Source: an uncultured Sphingobacteriaceae bacterium
GTDB taxonomy: Bacteria; Bacteroidota; Bacteroidia; Sphingobacteriales; Sphingobacteriaceae
Direction of reading: 5' to 3'
NCBI GenBank assembly: GCA_946887045.1
Contig: CAMPKC010000043.1
Span: 1 to 40,633, forward strand
Length of the DNA stretch: 40,633 nt
Part shown: one piece after another, positions 33,576 through 40,633 of the stretch
How positions within the stretch are numbered: the stretch's first letter is position 1
Layout of the letters: every line of letters begins with the position of its first letter
Translations under genes and position numbers: made by a program
Notes under the pieces: model-generated
What the model was told of the DNA's origin: nothing
The model's input: only the letters and a program-made list of their open reading frames with translations
Database searches by the model: none

Positions 33576-34448
33576 TTAGTTAGATGCGTATACATCTTTA
33601 AGATATTCTGCCAAGGTGGTAGGTTTTCTGCCAAGTAATTTCTGCAGGTCTGAATTATTAATTTCAAACTCGCCTTGTTTTATTGCCTCGGCGAAAGCGA
33701 CAAACATGTCAATATAAACAGCAGGAACACCGGCCTGCGTCAGCGTAGATTTATATTCATCTGCACCAGGGCTGGTATAGGAAATTGGCTTACCTGCTGC
33801 TTGACTCAACACCTCGGCTACAGAATGGAAAGAAACATTCTCAATATTAGAAATAACATATTCCTTTCCTTCGTGACCATCGCCTGCTAAAACAACAGCT
33901 GCTGCTTCCGCCATATCAGATCTTGTTGCAAAAGCCCCTTTAGTGTCGCCCGCAGGCCAATAAATCCCGGATTCAAGCACTTTCTCCCCAATAAATACCG
34001 GAATAAAATCCATATAAAGATTGTTTCTGAAAATCGTGTAAGGAATGCCGGAGTTTTTAATTAGCTCTTCGGTGTCAAGATGTGCTTTGGCAATAAAAGC
34101 TATGGGCGAACTTTCGGTATCGTTCTTCCGCTCAAAACTGGTGTACAAAATATATTTCACACCAGCTTCTTTAGCGGCGTTCACGGCATTGGTGTGTTGC
34201 AAGCTACGATTTTCAACATCACTACTGGAAACCAATAATAGTTTATCCACCCCCTTAAAAGCATTTACTAAAGTATCGTACTGCAAATAATCTCCGATTT
34301 TTACAACTACTCCTTTTTCCCTTAAATCTCCTGTCTTGGCTTCATCTCTTACTAATGCGGCAATTTCGCCTGATGGTATTCCTTTTGCTATTAAAAAATC
34401 TATGGCCGCTTTTCCGAAATGACCTGTGGCTCCTGTTACTAAAATCAT
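33576..34448 (-). CDS. NmrA/QorB-like NAD(P)H-dependent oxidoreductase
   Basis: A 290-residue atypical SDR of the NmrA/QorB type. It starts MILVTGATGHFGKAAIDFLI with the nucleotide motif GATGHFG (6-12), followed by IAALVRD, KLLLVSSSDVENRSLQHTN, KYILYTSFERK, YTIFRNNLYMD and GDTKGAFATRSDMAEAAAVVL, matching E. coli QorB (quinone oxidoreductase 2) in layout. It would reduce quinones or related electrophiles using NAD(P)H. It is divergent from an HxlR-family regulator with a perfect 40-bp palindrome between them, so it is probably that regulator's target. Confidence 0.88.
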   Translation of the reverse strand: MILVTGATGHFGKAAIDFLIAKGIPSGEIAALVRDEAKTGDLREKGVVVKIGDYLQYDTLVNAFKGVDKLLLVSSSDVENRSLQHTNAVNAAKEAGVKYILYTSFERKNDTESSPIAFIAKAHLDTEELIKNSGIPYTIFRNNLYMDFIPVFIGEKVLESGIYWPAGDTKGAFATRSDMAEAAAVVLAGDGHEGKEYVISNIENVSFHSVAEVLSQAAGKPISYTSPGADEYKSTLTQAGVPAVYIDMFVAFAEAIKQGEFEINNSDLQKLLGRKPTTLAEYLKDVYASN

Positions 34449-34509
34449 ATTCTAATTATTTAATTGTTTGCAGAAGCAAAAGTATCGTATATTTGATATA
34501 CTTTATATA

Positions 34510-34549
34510 CCAGTATACTAAAGTATAGCGCTATACTTTAGTATACTGG
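34510..34549. promoter_or_regulatory. Perfect 40-bp palindrome, probable HxlR operator
   Basis: The 40 bases from 34510 to 34549 are an exact palindrome; the left half is CCAGTATACTAAAGTATAGC. Each half also contains the imperfect palindrome TATACT-AA-AGTATA, so the site can be read as two adjacent dimer sites facing each other. It lies 61 bp before the QorB-like ATG (34448) and 19 bp before the HxlR ATG (34569), where a repressor of both genes would bind. Confidence 0.82.
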
Positions 34550-34568
34550 CAATAGATTTCTAACAATT

Positions 34569-34931
34569 ATGGATAAAATAATGACTTTCAAGGAAGCAAA
34601 ATCCTGTCCGATTCAATTTGTATTGGCTGTAAACGACACCTTAAATGTCTTAAACGGAAAATGGAAATTACCGATAATAGGCACCTTGCTTTTCGACAAA
34701 AAACGTTTCACCGAAATACAGCGAAACATTCCTAAAATTACCCCTCGCATGTTATCAAAGGAATTGAAAGATCTGGAAATGAACGGAATGGTTAAGCGCA
34801 CGGTTTACGACACACTCCCCGTCACTGTTGAGTATGAACTTACTCCTTCGGCAAAATCGCTGGGAGACGTACTGGATACGATGGTAGCATGGGGATTAAA
34901 GCATCGCGAAGCGGTTATTGCAAATAAATAA
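34569..34931 (+). CDS. HxlR-family transcriptional regulator with N-terminal Cys
   Basis: A 120-residue winged-helix protein of the HxlR/DUF24 family: KSCPIQFVLAVNDTLNVLNGKWKLPIIGTLL (11-41), RFTEIQRNIPKITPRMLSKELKDLEMNGMVKRTVY (recognition helix and wing), VEYELTPSAKSLGDVLDTMVAWG at the end. C13 lies where redox- and quinone-sensing members (YodB, QorR, HypR) carry their sensor cysteine. The gene faces a QorB-like reductase across a 40-bp palindrome, the same layout as qorR-qor2 of Corynebacterium. A thiol-switched repressor of quinone detoxification is inferred. Confidence 0.9.
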   Translation: MDKIMTFKEAKSCPIQFVLAVNDTLNVLNGKWKLPIIGTLLFDKKRFTEIQRNIPKITPRMLSKELKDLEMNGMVKRTVYDTLPVTVEYELTPSAKSLGDVLDTMVAWGLKHREAVIANK

Positions 34932-34979
34932 AACCATCTTCAAAGAATTCAATTAATTTAAGCGCTAAAAATATCAGAT

Positions 34980-35756
34980 ATGCCCTCAATTCATCTCGTT
35001 AATTGGAATGTTAATGGTCTTCGTTCGATTTGTAAGAAGGATTTTATAAAAGACATCCAAACTATGGATCCTGACATTTTATGCCTGCAGGAAACAAAAG
35101 CCAGCTCAGAAGAGGTGAAGTCACTGTGTGAACTTTTTCCTGCTTACAAGGCATATGTTAACTCTTCTAAAGCCCGCAAAGGTTATTCAGGAACAGCTAT
35201 TCTTAGCAAAACTGAGCCTTTAGGGATAAGCTTCGATATGAATATCGAAGAACATGATCAGGAAGGCAGGGTTATTACGGCAGAATATGAGAACTTTTTC
35301 CTGATAACCGTTTATGCGCCTAATTCCGGTGAGGGACTGAAGCGCCTCGACTATCGTGAAAAATGGGATGCTGACTTCAGGAATTACGTAACCGAACTCA
35401 ATAAAATTAAGCCAGTCATCATCGCCGGAGATTTGAACGTTGCACATAAAGAGATTGACATCGCCCGGGCTAAAGAGAATTATAACAAATCTGCCGGATA
35501 CACTCAGCGAGAGATAGATGGCTTTGATAAGCTCTTGCATTTGGGCCTGACTGATAGTTTTCGCCATTTGAATCCCGACGACATAAAATATACCTACTGG
35601 AACCAGCTGTTCAATGCGCGTGCAAGAAACCGCGGCTGGAGAATTGATTACTTCCTCGTAAGTGATTCGCTAATGCCTAGTGTAAAAGAATCACTGATCT
35701 ACAACGAATATTTTGGGTCAGATCATTGTCCGGTGGCACTGATAATAGATGCGTGA
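34980..35756 (+). CDS. xth: Exodeoxyribonuclease III family AP endonuclease
   Basis: A 258-residue ExoIII/Ape1-type nuclease. All key motifs are present: NWNVNGLRS (8-16), LQETKAS with E38, YAPNSGEGLKRLDYREKWD, GDLNVAH with D151 and N153, RGWRIDYFLVSD, and the terminal GSDHCPV with D248 and H249. It cuts at abasic sites and removes 3' blocks in base excision repair. ATG 34980 gives the standard length. It follows the HxlR gene by 48 nt, so oxidative-stress co-regulation is possible but unproven. Confidence 0.92.
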   Translation: MPSIHLVNWNVNGLRSICKKDFIKDIQTMDPDILCLQETKASSEEVKSLCELFPAYKAYVNSSKARKGYSGTAILSKTEPLGISFDMNIEEHDQEGRVITAEYENFFLITVYAPNSGEGLKRLDYREKWDADFRNYVTELNKIKPVIIAGDLNVAHKEIDIARAKENYNKSAGYTQREIDGFDKLLHLGLTDSFRHLNPDDIKYTYWNQLFNARARNRGWRIDYFLVSDSLMPSVKESLIYNEYFGSDHCPVALIIDA

Positions 35757-35928
35757 TTTTATTTCCTGCCCGAGACTGCAAAAGTGCTTTTCGTGATCCC
35801 AAGATTATGTAAGCGTTTTTCTTTCCTATAAATGAAACCTGCAAATCCCTCATTTGAAACAAATTCACCAAAACTATTATTATATAAATAGTTCGAATAC
35901 TATTTCAACAATTAAAGCAGGAGGCATT

Positions 35929-36720
35929 ATGCTACGCAGTATTAAAAGTTTGTTTGGTTTTACCATGGGTGCAACCGATGGTGAGATTGGCAAAGTAAAG
36001 GATTTCTACTTCGATGATCGAACATGGCAAATCCGCTATTTAGTTCTAGAAACCGGTAACTGGCTGTTTGGACGTAAAGTACTTCTTTCTCCGGTAGCTT
36101 TACAAACACCCGATTGGAATGCGAGGGTATTTCCGGTGAACCTTACAAAAGATCAGATTAAACATAGTCCTGATATTGATGCAGAAAAACCTATTAGCAG
36201 AGATCAGGAGACTGAACTTCATAGTCATTATTCGTGGCCCTATTATGAAGGCGGAGGCGTTGGTTTCATGACAACGGGAATGGTTGGCGGCGTTGTAGCA
36301 CCCGACATTCCTTTTGAAGAAAGAATATCAGATGAAATACAACATCCCGGCGAAATCAATCAGCCACCAAGGGAACTACATTTAAGAAGTGTAAAAAGAG
36401 TAACCGGTTATGATATTCATGCAGCCGACGCTGAGCTTGGCGACGTTGAAGATTTTTTGGTTGATGATACCACCTGGATCCTGTCTGGCCTGGTAGTAGA
36501 AACAGGGAATTGGTATTCTGGAAGCAAAATTTTGCTCCCTACCAATAGCATAACGAAAATAGAATGGGAAACCTCTTCTGTTTATCTGGATCAAACAACG
36601 GATATGTTAAAGAACCGACCTGAATTTGACTACGATAGGCCGATAAGTGAAGATTTTCTAAATACCTTGAAGAGTAATACATCAACCGACAGCTCAATGT
36701 TTGATAGGTCTGGGTCCTGA
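35929..36720 (+). CDS. Double PRC-barrel domain protein
   Basis: The start is set at ATG 35929, preceded by AGGAGG 6 nt upstream, a rare good Shine-Dalgarno in this window; an upstream TTG at 35854 would add 25 non-conserved residues. The 263-residue protein has two PRC-barrel-like repeats: residues about 1-75 (SIKSLFGFTMGATDGEIGKVKDFYFDD, WQIRYLVLETGNWLFGRKVLLSP) and about 147-230 (HLRSVKRVTGYDIHAADAELGDVEDFLVDD, WILSGLVVETGNWYSGSKILLP). The linker is acidic and glycine-rich. Function unknown; soil bacteria often have such proteins among stress genes. Ends in a 14-bp perfect stem (36725-36763). Confidence 0.85.
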   Translation: MLRSIKSLFGFTMGATDGEIGKVKDFYFDDRTWQIRYLVLETGNWLFGRKVLLSPVALQTPDWNARVFPVNLTKDQIKHSPDIDAEKPISRDQETELHSHYSWPYYEGGGVGFMTTGMVGGVVAPDIPFEERISDEIQHPGEINQPPRELHLRSVKRVTGYDIHAADAELGDVEDFLVDDTTWILSGLVVETGNWYSGSKILLPTNSITKIEWETSSVYLDQTTDMLKNRPEFDYDRPISEDFLNTLKSNTSTDSSMFDRSGS

Positions 36721-36724
36721 TCTT

Positions 36725-36763
36725 TAAGCAGAGAAACGTTTTTTACGAGCGTTTCTCTGCTTA
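36725..36763 (+). terminator. Perfect 14-bp stem after PRC-barrel gene
   Basis: TAAGCAGAGAAACG (36725-36738) pairs exactly with CGTTTCTCTGCTTA (36750-36763), with an 11-nt loop, starting 4 nt after the stop codon. The following bases are pyrimidine-rich rather than a pure T-tract, so termination is probable but not certain. Confidence 0.6.
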
Positions 36764-36856
36764 TCTCCCTCTGAATATTGATAGTTTATGTGCTAAGGCA
36801 TCGGGTATAGCACACATCCAGTTAAAAATTTTCCCGAGCTTATACAAAGCGGCTTT

Positions 36857-36877
36857 AAAAAGCAAAAGGCTTTTTTT
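36857..36877 (+). terminator. Small hairpin with T-run directly before ClC gene
   Basis: AAAAAGC (36857-36863) can pair with GCTTTTT (36869-36875), with a T-run to 36877, ending 13 nt before the ClC ATG at 36891. It is weak and AT-rich. It could be a minor terminator or a leader structure. Confidence 0.3.
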
Positions 36878-36890
36878 ACCTTGCCTGCTA

Positions 36891-38678
36891 ATGATATCTC
36901 AACAGATCAAAGATCTACATACCCGATTAAATGATTACAGACACCGGCAGATTTCAAATAGGAATTTCCTAATAATTGCAGCAGTTTTCGTTGGCGTTAT
37001 CGGCGGTTTAGCCGCTTCGTTGCTAAAGAGTTTGAGTCATCACATTAGCGCTTTTCTTCAAACCGATCTGGAGTGGAGATACAAATATTTCCTTTATTTA
37101 TTTTTCCCACTGATGGGAATTTTATTATCAGTTACTTACGTAAAACGATTTATTCGGTCGGGCAAGTTTGAAACTGGTTTAACCCAAATACTATTCAGTA
37201 TCTCAAGAAAATCTAGTAAAATAGACTTTCATAACATCTACTCCCAAATTATTACAAGCGCCCTGACTGTTGGTTTTGGTGGCTCTGTAGGTTTAGAGGC
37301 TCCGATTGTTGCCAGCGGAGCAGCGATAGGATCTAATTCGGGCCGATTTTTTGGATTACAGTATCGGGAAATCACTTTATTATTGGCTTGCGGCGCAGCC
37401 GCCGGTATTGCAGGTGCTTTTAACAGTCCTATTGCAGGAATTGTATTTGCTATAGAAGTATTACTCCCCGAGTTTTCTATTCCTGCATTTATTCCTCTTT
37501 TAATTTCAGCTGCAACCGCTTCCGTTGTAGCCAGATTATTCTACAAAGAGCAACTCTTCTTTTTAGTTACTGAAGGATGGAATTTTAATGCTCTTCCTTT
37601 TTATGTAATCATGGCGCTAATTATAGGTTTGTTTTCTATCTATTTTACAAAGTTGTCTTTTTATATTAAAGGAAAATTCAAGAAGATAAAGAATGACTAC
37701 TATCGTGCTGTCTCCGGAGGTTTAATACTCGGCGCTCTCATATTTATTTTCCCGGCACTATATGGCGAAGGGTATATCACTATTAAACAGTTGCTTGCGG
37801 GCGACTATCTTACAATTTTAAATAACAGCATCTTTTCCGACTACAGTTTTATACCGGCATCGATCCTTATCTTCACTCTTCTTACTGTTTTAGCCAAATC
37901 TCTGGCCACCTTAATAACCCTGGCTGCGGGAGGAAATGGCGGAGTTTTCGGTCCCAGCTTAATCATGGGAGGCCTTATGGGTTTCGTTTTTGCTCAATTT
38001 GTGAATCAAACGGAACTACTTCCATTAAATACAGCAAATTTCATTGTAGCGGGCATGGCCGCAGCGTTAAGCGGAATCATGCATGCTCCCTTAACGGGAA
38101 TATTTTTGATCGCTGAAATTACCGGCGGATATGAGCTGATGACACCTTTAATGATAGTATCTGCCATCTCCTATTTCATTAGTCGAAGAAGTCAGAAATA
38201 TTCTATTTATACGAAAGTGCTGGCAGAGAAAGGTGAATTGCTTTCGCATGAAGATAAAGACAGCACGGTCCTTCAAATGATGAAGCTCAAGTATTTGATA
38301 GATAAGGACTTTATAACATTAAACCCAGAAGAAAGCCCTAACGAAAAACGATCTGATATAATAAGATCGAAAAGAAACATCTTTCCGGTAGTGAATGACG
38401 AGGGATTTTTGTTAGGCATCGTATATAGCGACCAATTGTTTGATGCTCTCTTTGAAACAGAAAATAATATCCTGATAAAAGACATCATGCAGCTACCCCC
38501 TTATGTCGTATCTATAAAAACAAGCATGAAAGACGTCATGAAGAAAATGGATAAAGATGATATCTGGATATTGCCTGTTATAACAGCAGATAAAAAATAT
38601 ATGGGGTTTGTTTCAAAATCCACCATATTCAACAAGTACAGATCACTTTTGATCAGGCAGGCCGCCTATCTCGAATAA
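36891..38678 (+). CDS. ClC chloride channel/antiporter with CBS domains
   Basis: A 595-residue ClC-family membrane protein. Helices begin at about residue 24. The anion-pathway motif is GFGGSVGLEAPIVASGAAIG (128-147) with the gating-type glutamate E136. Next come CGAAAGIAGAFNSPIAGIVFAIEVLLPEF and GGNGGVFGPSLIMGGLMG. Residues about 455-590 form a CBS pair (DKDFITLNPEESPNEKRSDI; IMQLPPYVVSIKTSMKDVMKKM, DDIWILPVI), a likely nucleotide-sensing regulatory module. Channel or H+/Cl- exchanger mode cannot be told with certainty. ATG 36891. Confidence 0.92.
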   Translation: MISQQIKDLHTRLNDYRHRQISNRNFLIIAAVFVGVIGGLAASLLKSLSHHISAFLQTDLEWRYKYFLYLFFPLMGILLSVTYVKRFIRSGKFETGLTQILFSISRKSSKIDFHNIYSQIITSALTVGFGGSVGLEAPIVASGAAIGSNSGRFFGLQYREITLLLACGAAAGIAGAFNSPIAGIVFAIEVLLPEFSIPAFIPLLISAATASVVARLFYKEQLFFLVTEGWNFNALPFYVIMALIIGLFSIYFTKLSFYIKGKFKKIKNDYYRAVSGGLILGALIFIFPALYGEGYITIKQLLAGDYLTILNNSIFSDYSFIPASILIFTLLTVLAKSLATLITLAAGGNGGVFGPSLIMGGLMGFVFAQFVNQTELLPLNTANFIVAGMAAALSGIMHAPLTGIFLIAEITGGYELMTPLMIVSAISYFISRRSQKYSIYTKVLAEKGELLSHEDKDSTVLQMMKLKYLIDKDFITLNPEESPNEKRSDIIRSKRNIFPVVNDEGFLLGIVYSDQLFDALFETENNILIKDIMQLPPYVVSIKTSMKDVMKKMDKDDIWILPVITADKKYMGFVSKSTIFNKYRSLLIRQAAYLE

Positions 38679-38697
38679 TGAGCCGGCGGGTAAACTC

Positions 38698-38928
38698 TTA
38701 CAACTCTAACCGTATTTTTTTCTCGATTGCCTCACCAATTAAATTCACAGTCTCCTGATCAATACTTCCTTCAACCAAACTCCATGAATTATCTCCGTTA
38801 TTAATCAAAGAAATTGCTGAGCCATCGAATTCCATATCATAAGTTTCGGATTTATGACTAACAGGGATTGTCCTATCATCATTTTCTTGCGGATTGGTGT
38901 ACTGTATTTCAAATTGCTTCAGATCCAT
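38698..38928 (-). CDS. Small hypothetical protein
   Basis: A 76-residue acidic soluble protein: FEIQYTNPQENDDRTIPVSHKSE, then YDMEFDGSAISLINNGDNSWSLVEGSIDQETVNLIGEAIEKKIRLEL. The beta-then-helix pattern, with a central W in 'NGDNSWSLVEG', resembles small Bacteroidota proteins of unknown role. No family assignment. Convergent with the ClC gene (19 nt between stops) and downstream of the yaiO-like gene on the same strand. Confidence 0.6.
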   Translation of the reverse strand: MDLKQFEIQYTNPQENDDRTIPVSHKSETYDMEFDGSAISLINNGDNSWSLVEGSIDQETVNLIGEAIEKKIRLEL

Positions 38929-39032
38929 TATTCATAAGTATATTGCTAAAGCATAACAATTAACAACGGATACTGTTGCATGTAATGTAATTGGAAAGCC
39001 TACCCGTAATACGTTTGATTTATTTTGCAGGG

Positions 39033-40301
39033 CTAAAATCGTCTTTGATAATTTAACGATATCGTACTTTGATTTCCAAATGTATTTTCCCGAAACTCCT
39101 GATTGAGCCAGGAAACGTTTAATGAAACAATATTGAATGTTTTTATTGTATGGACGAAACCTAAGTTCAAATTATTGGATTTAAGTCGATAGCTGTTTGC
39201 CGCATCGGTTAACCCTCCTATCAAAACAAGGTTCGATGACTCATCGGGAGATAAACCGGTTCCTGCACCAAATTTTATATAATCATCGGCCCCACCAAAA
39301 TAATAACGCACATTAACAGAGTAAGATTGCGACAATACATTTGCAGAAGGCGTTAGAGACGAGCGAAGATTAAACCAATAACTCTTGTAGTATTTACCAA
39401 GACCGAAGGTATAAACCCAGGTATCATTATCAAATTTTAAAAATCTAAATCCCGCGTCAGCCTCGAAAGATGCAGGTAAATTGGCATATAAAGAAAATCC
39501 TCCCCGATAGCTCGGAAAGATATCGTCAGCAGAATAACCAATACTTGCATAGGTGTAAAAGGTAGGAGAAATTTTAGGATAAGCATCCAGTTCGAACTGA
39601 AGTCCGTTAGATTTAAATCGATTGGCATAATTTATTCTGGCCGACACCAATCCAATCTTAGTTTGCCTGCCATAGTCAAAACTCGTCAGGTGCCATGGAT
39701 CCTCAAATTGTTTATCAAAATGGACAAAATCATAACTGACTCCAATTTTATTTTTCGAACTATTCTCTTTAATTCTTTGAGACATTGCCCTGGCCTCGGT
39801 GTTCTTTGGATGAAGCTTTAGAAACTGAGAAATAATCTTCTCTGCCTGAACATAATCGCGTTGACTATTTAAAATTTTAGCCTTCAAAAGAAGCAAATCT
39901 TTTGAATCAGGGTGCGATTCTAAACCAGTGTTCACTAATTTAAGGGCCTTGGTATTATTATCGCTCCAGTATTCGAGGTTCGCATATGCAAGGCTCGCAT
40001 CTTCATGACCTTGTTCTTTGTTTAGTACAGCTTCAAAATGAATTTTTGCACTATCGGGCTTTGCAGACCATGTATATAGCCGTCCCAGAAAAACCCTAAT
40101 TTCATTGTAGCCCGGACTCTTAACCAATGCCTCGTGCGAAAATCTTATAGCTAAAGGATAATCCTTTTTTTCAAATGCAGCATTTCGGGCACGCTGAAAA
40201 AGCTCATCACTATCCTGAGCTTTAATTGATGGAGAGAGTAATAAAAAGCCTATTAGAGCTAAAAAGAAATATTTTAGTGAGCTGGAGAGCAGGTTCATCA
40301 T
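39033..40301 (-). CDS. YaiO-family outer membrane protein with TPR domain
   Basis: A 422-residue outer membrane protein. Signal peptide about 1-28 (YFFLALIGFLLLSPSIKAQ). TPR-like helices span about 30-180: ELFQRARNAAFEKKDYPLAIRFSHEAL, EIRVFLGRLYTW, HEDASLAYANLEYWSDNNTKAL and KDLLLLKAKILNSQRDYVQAEKII. From about 188 to 422 is a beta-barrel (GVSYDFVHFDKQFEDPW, YDYGRQTKIG-like strands, NLGFVHTIKTFNIVSLNVSWL), ending in FGNQSTISLNYQRRF, a typical OMP C-terminus with final Phe. This two-part layout defines the YaiO family, whose members are often near glycan-export genes. No such genes flank it here. Confidence 0.9.
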   Translation of the reverse strand: MMNLLSSSLKYFFLALIGFLLLSPSIKAQDSDELFQRARNAAFEKKDYPLAIRFSHEALVKSPGYNEIRVFLGRLYTWSAKPDSAKIHFEAVLNKEQGHEDASLAYANLEYWSDNNTKALKLVNTGLESHPDSKDLLLLKAKILNSQRDYVQAEKIISQFLKLHPKNTEARAMSQRIKENSSKNKIGVSYDFVHFDKQFEDPWHLTSFDYGRQTKIGLVSARINYANRFKSNGLQFELDAYPKISPTFYTYASIGYSADDIFPSYRGGFSLYANLPASFEADAGFRFLKFDNDTWVYTFGLGKYYKSYWFNLRSSLTPSANVLSQSYSVNVRYYFGGADDYIKFGAGTGLSPDESSNLVLIGGLTDAANSYRLKSNNLNLGFVHTIKTFNIVSLNVSWLNQEFRENTFGNQSTISLNYQRRF

Positions 40302-40400
40302 ATAAGAAGTAATTATATTAATATATTAACTCTATAAGTTAAAGTCCTGTTACGGCAAAAACCAACAAAAGTTTTGAAAGGTTTATTGAAATCGCTAAAA

Positions 40401-40434
40401 TAAAAAAGGCCTGAAAATTTAATTTCAGGCCTTT
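40401..40434 (-). terminator. Intrinsic terminator for the gene at the right edge
   Basis: On the minus strand AAAGGCCTGAAA (40434-40423) pairs with TTTCAGGCCTTT (40416-40405), forming a perfect 12-bp stem with a 6-nt loop. It is followed by a T-rich stretch (TTTA from 40404, after stem T's). It lies 24 nt past the stop of the partial gene at the window edge. Confidence 0.88.
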
Positions 40435-40458
40435 GTAATAGAAGTATTTAGATAGCTT

Positions 40459-40633
40459 TTAAGCTACTACTCTTTTTTCAACAGAATCTAATTCGAAAAC
40501 AGCAAGTTGGTTTAACAAGTTATAGTGTAGGGTACCGAATAAATTTACAATCCCGGAAGTGTCCTTCCCCTGGATTAAAATGCGTTCTTTTAAGATTTCA
40601 ATATTACTTAAATCCTTACGGGATAAAATAAGC
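40459..40633 (-). CDS. C-terminal end of an unrecognised protein (cut by window)
   Basis: An open frame enters from the right edge and stops at TAA (40459-40461), giving the last 57 residues. It reads LILSRKDLSNIEILKERI, then LIQGKDTSGIVNLFGTLHYN, then LLNQLAVFELDSVEKRVVA. It is helical and amphipathic in look, with no membrane segment. A clean terminator 24 nt downstream supports it being a real gene. I do not recognise the family. Confidence 0.6.
   Translation of the reverse strand, partial: LILSRKDLSNIEILKERILIQGKDTSGIVNLFGTLHYNLLNQLAVFELDSVEKRVVA

Overview
The window looks like chromosomal DNA from a Bacteroidota bacterium, most likely Sphingobacteriaceae (Pedobacter or Mucilaginibacter type). 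Clues: moderately AT-rich sequence, almost no Shine-Dalgarno sites (the PRC-barrel gene is an exception), and families typical of that group: DUF4905, a short FnIII-like protein, a LysM plus RlpA-like protein, YaiO with TPRs, and a CHASE3-PAS 'kinase' without an ATPase domain. Genus is inference. No prophage, transposase, CRISPR array, tRNA or rRNA was seen.

Layout. 1-2.4 kb is gene-poor: a small HTH-like ORF, an eleven-unit 21-bp tandem repeat, an FnIII-like gene with a strong terminator, and a possible decayed relative. 2.4-8.5 kb: a catalytic-domain-less histidine kinase-like protein, a cluster of REP-like palindromes, DUF3024, a secreted protein, VOC, DUF1801, the chromate transporter ChrA, and two small membrane proteins. 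8.6-11.1 kb (minus strand): an alpha/beta hydrolase, then two consecutive leader-peptide/attenuator modules in front of a PLP aminotransferase. 11.3-18.1 kb (minus): a two-subunit molybdenum hydroxylase, an Lcp/MpaB-like oxygenase with a ZIP metal transporter, and a TetR regulator with an ABC1 kinase. 18.3-27.7 kb: mixed housekeeping and stress genes (SDR, GlxA-type regulator, exonuclease, SRPBCC, Dps, NfeD, DUF4905, LysM-RlpA, uridine kinase, RlmF). 27.7-33.5 kb: zinc-dependent phospholipase C-like protein, lipid kinase, SurE, an acidic protein, and a CPA2 antiporter split by a -1 frameshift. 33.5-40.6 kb: a QorB-like reductase divergent from an HxlR regulator around a perfect 40-bp palindrome, exonuclease III, a PRC-barrel protein, a ClC channel with CBS domains, YaiO, and a gene cut by the window edge.

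The most notable region is 9.80-10.08 kb. Two short valine-rich peptides (18 and 29 codons) each precede an intrinsic terminator. In both, a 6-nt segment starting 10-11 nt past the last clustered valine codon is exactly complementary to the 5' arm of the following terminator. That is the geometry of ribosome-mediated attenuation, used twice in tandem before one aminotransferase. Next in interest are the 21-bp repeat with an invariant cysteine codon, the 40-bp operator-like palindrome, and the antiporter frameshift.
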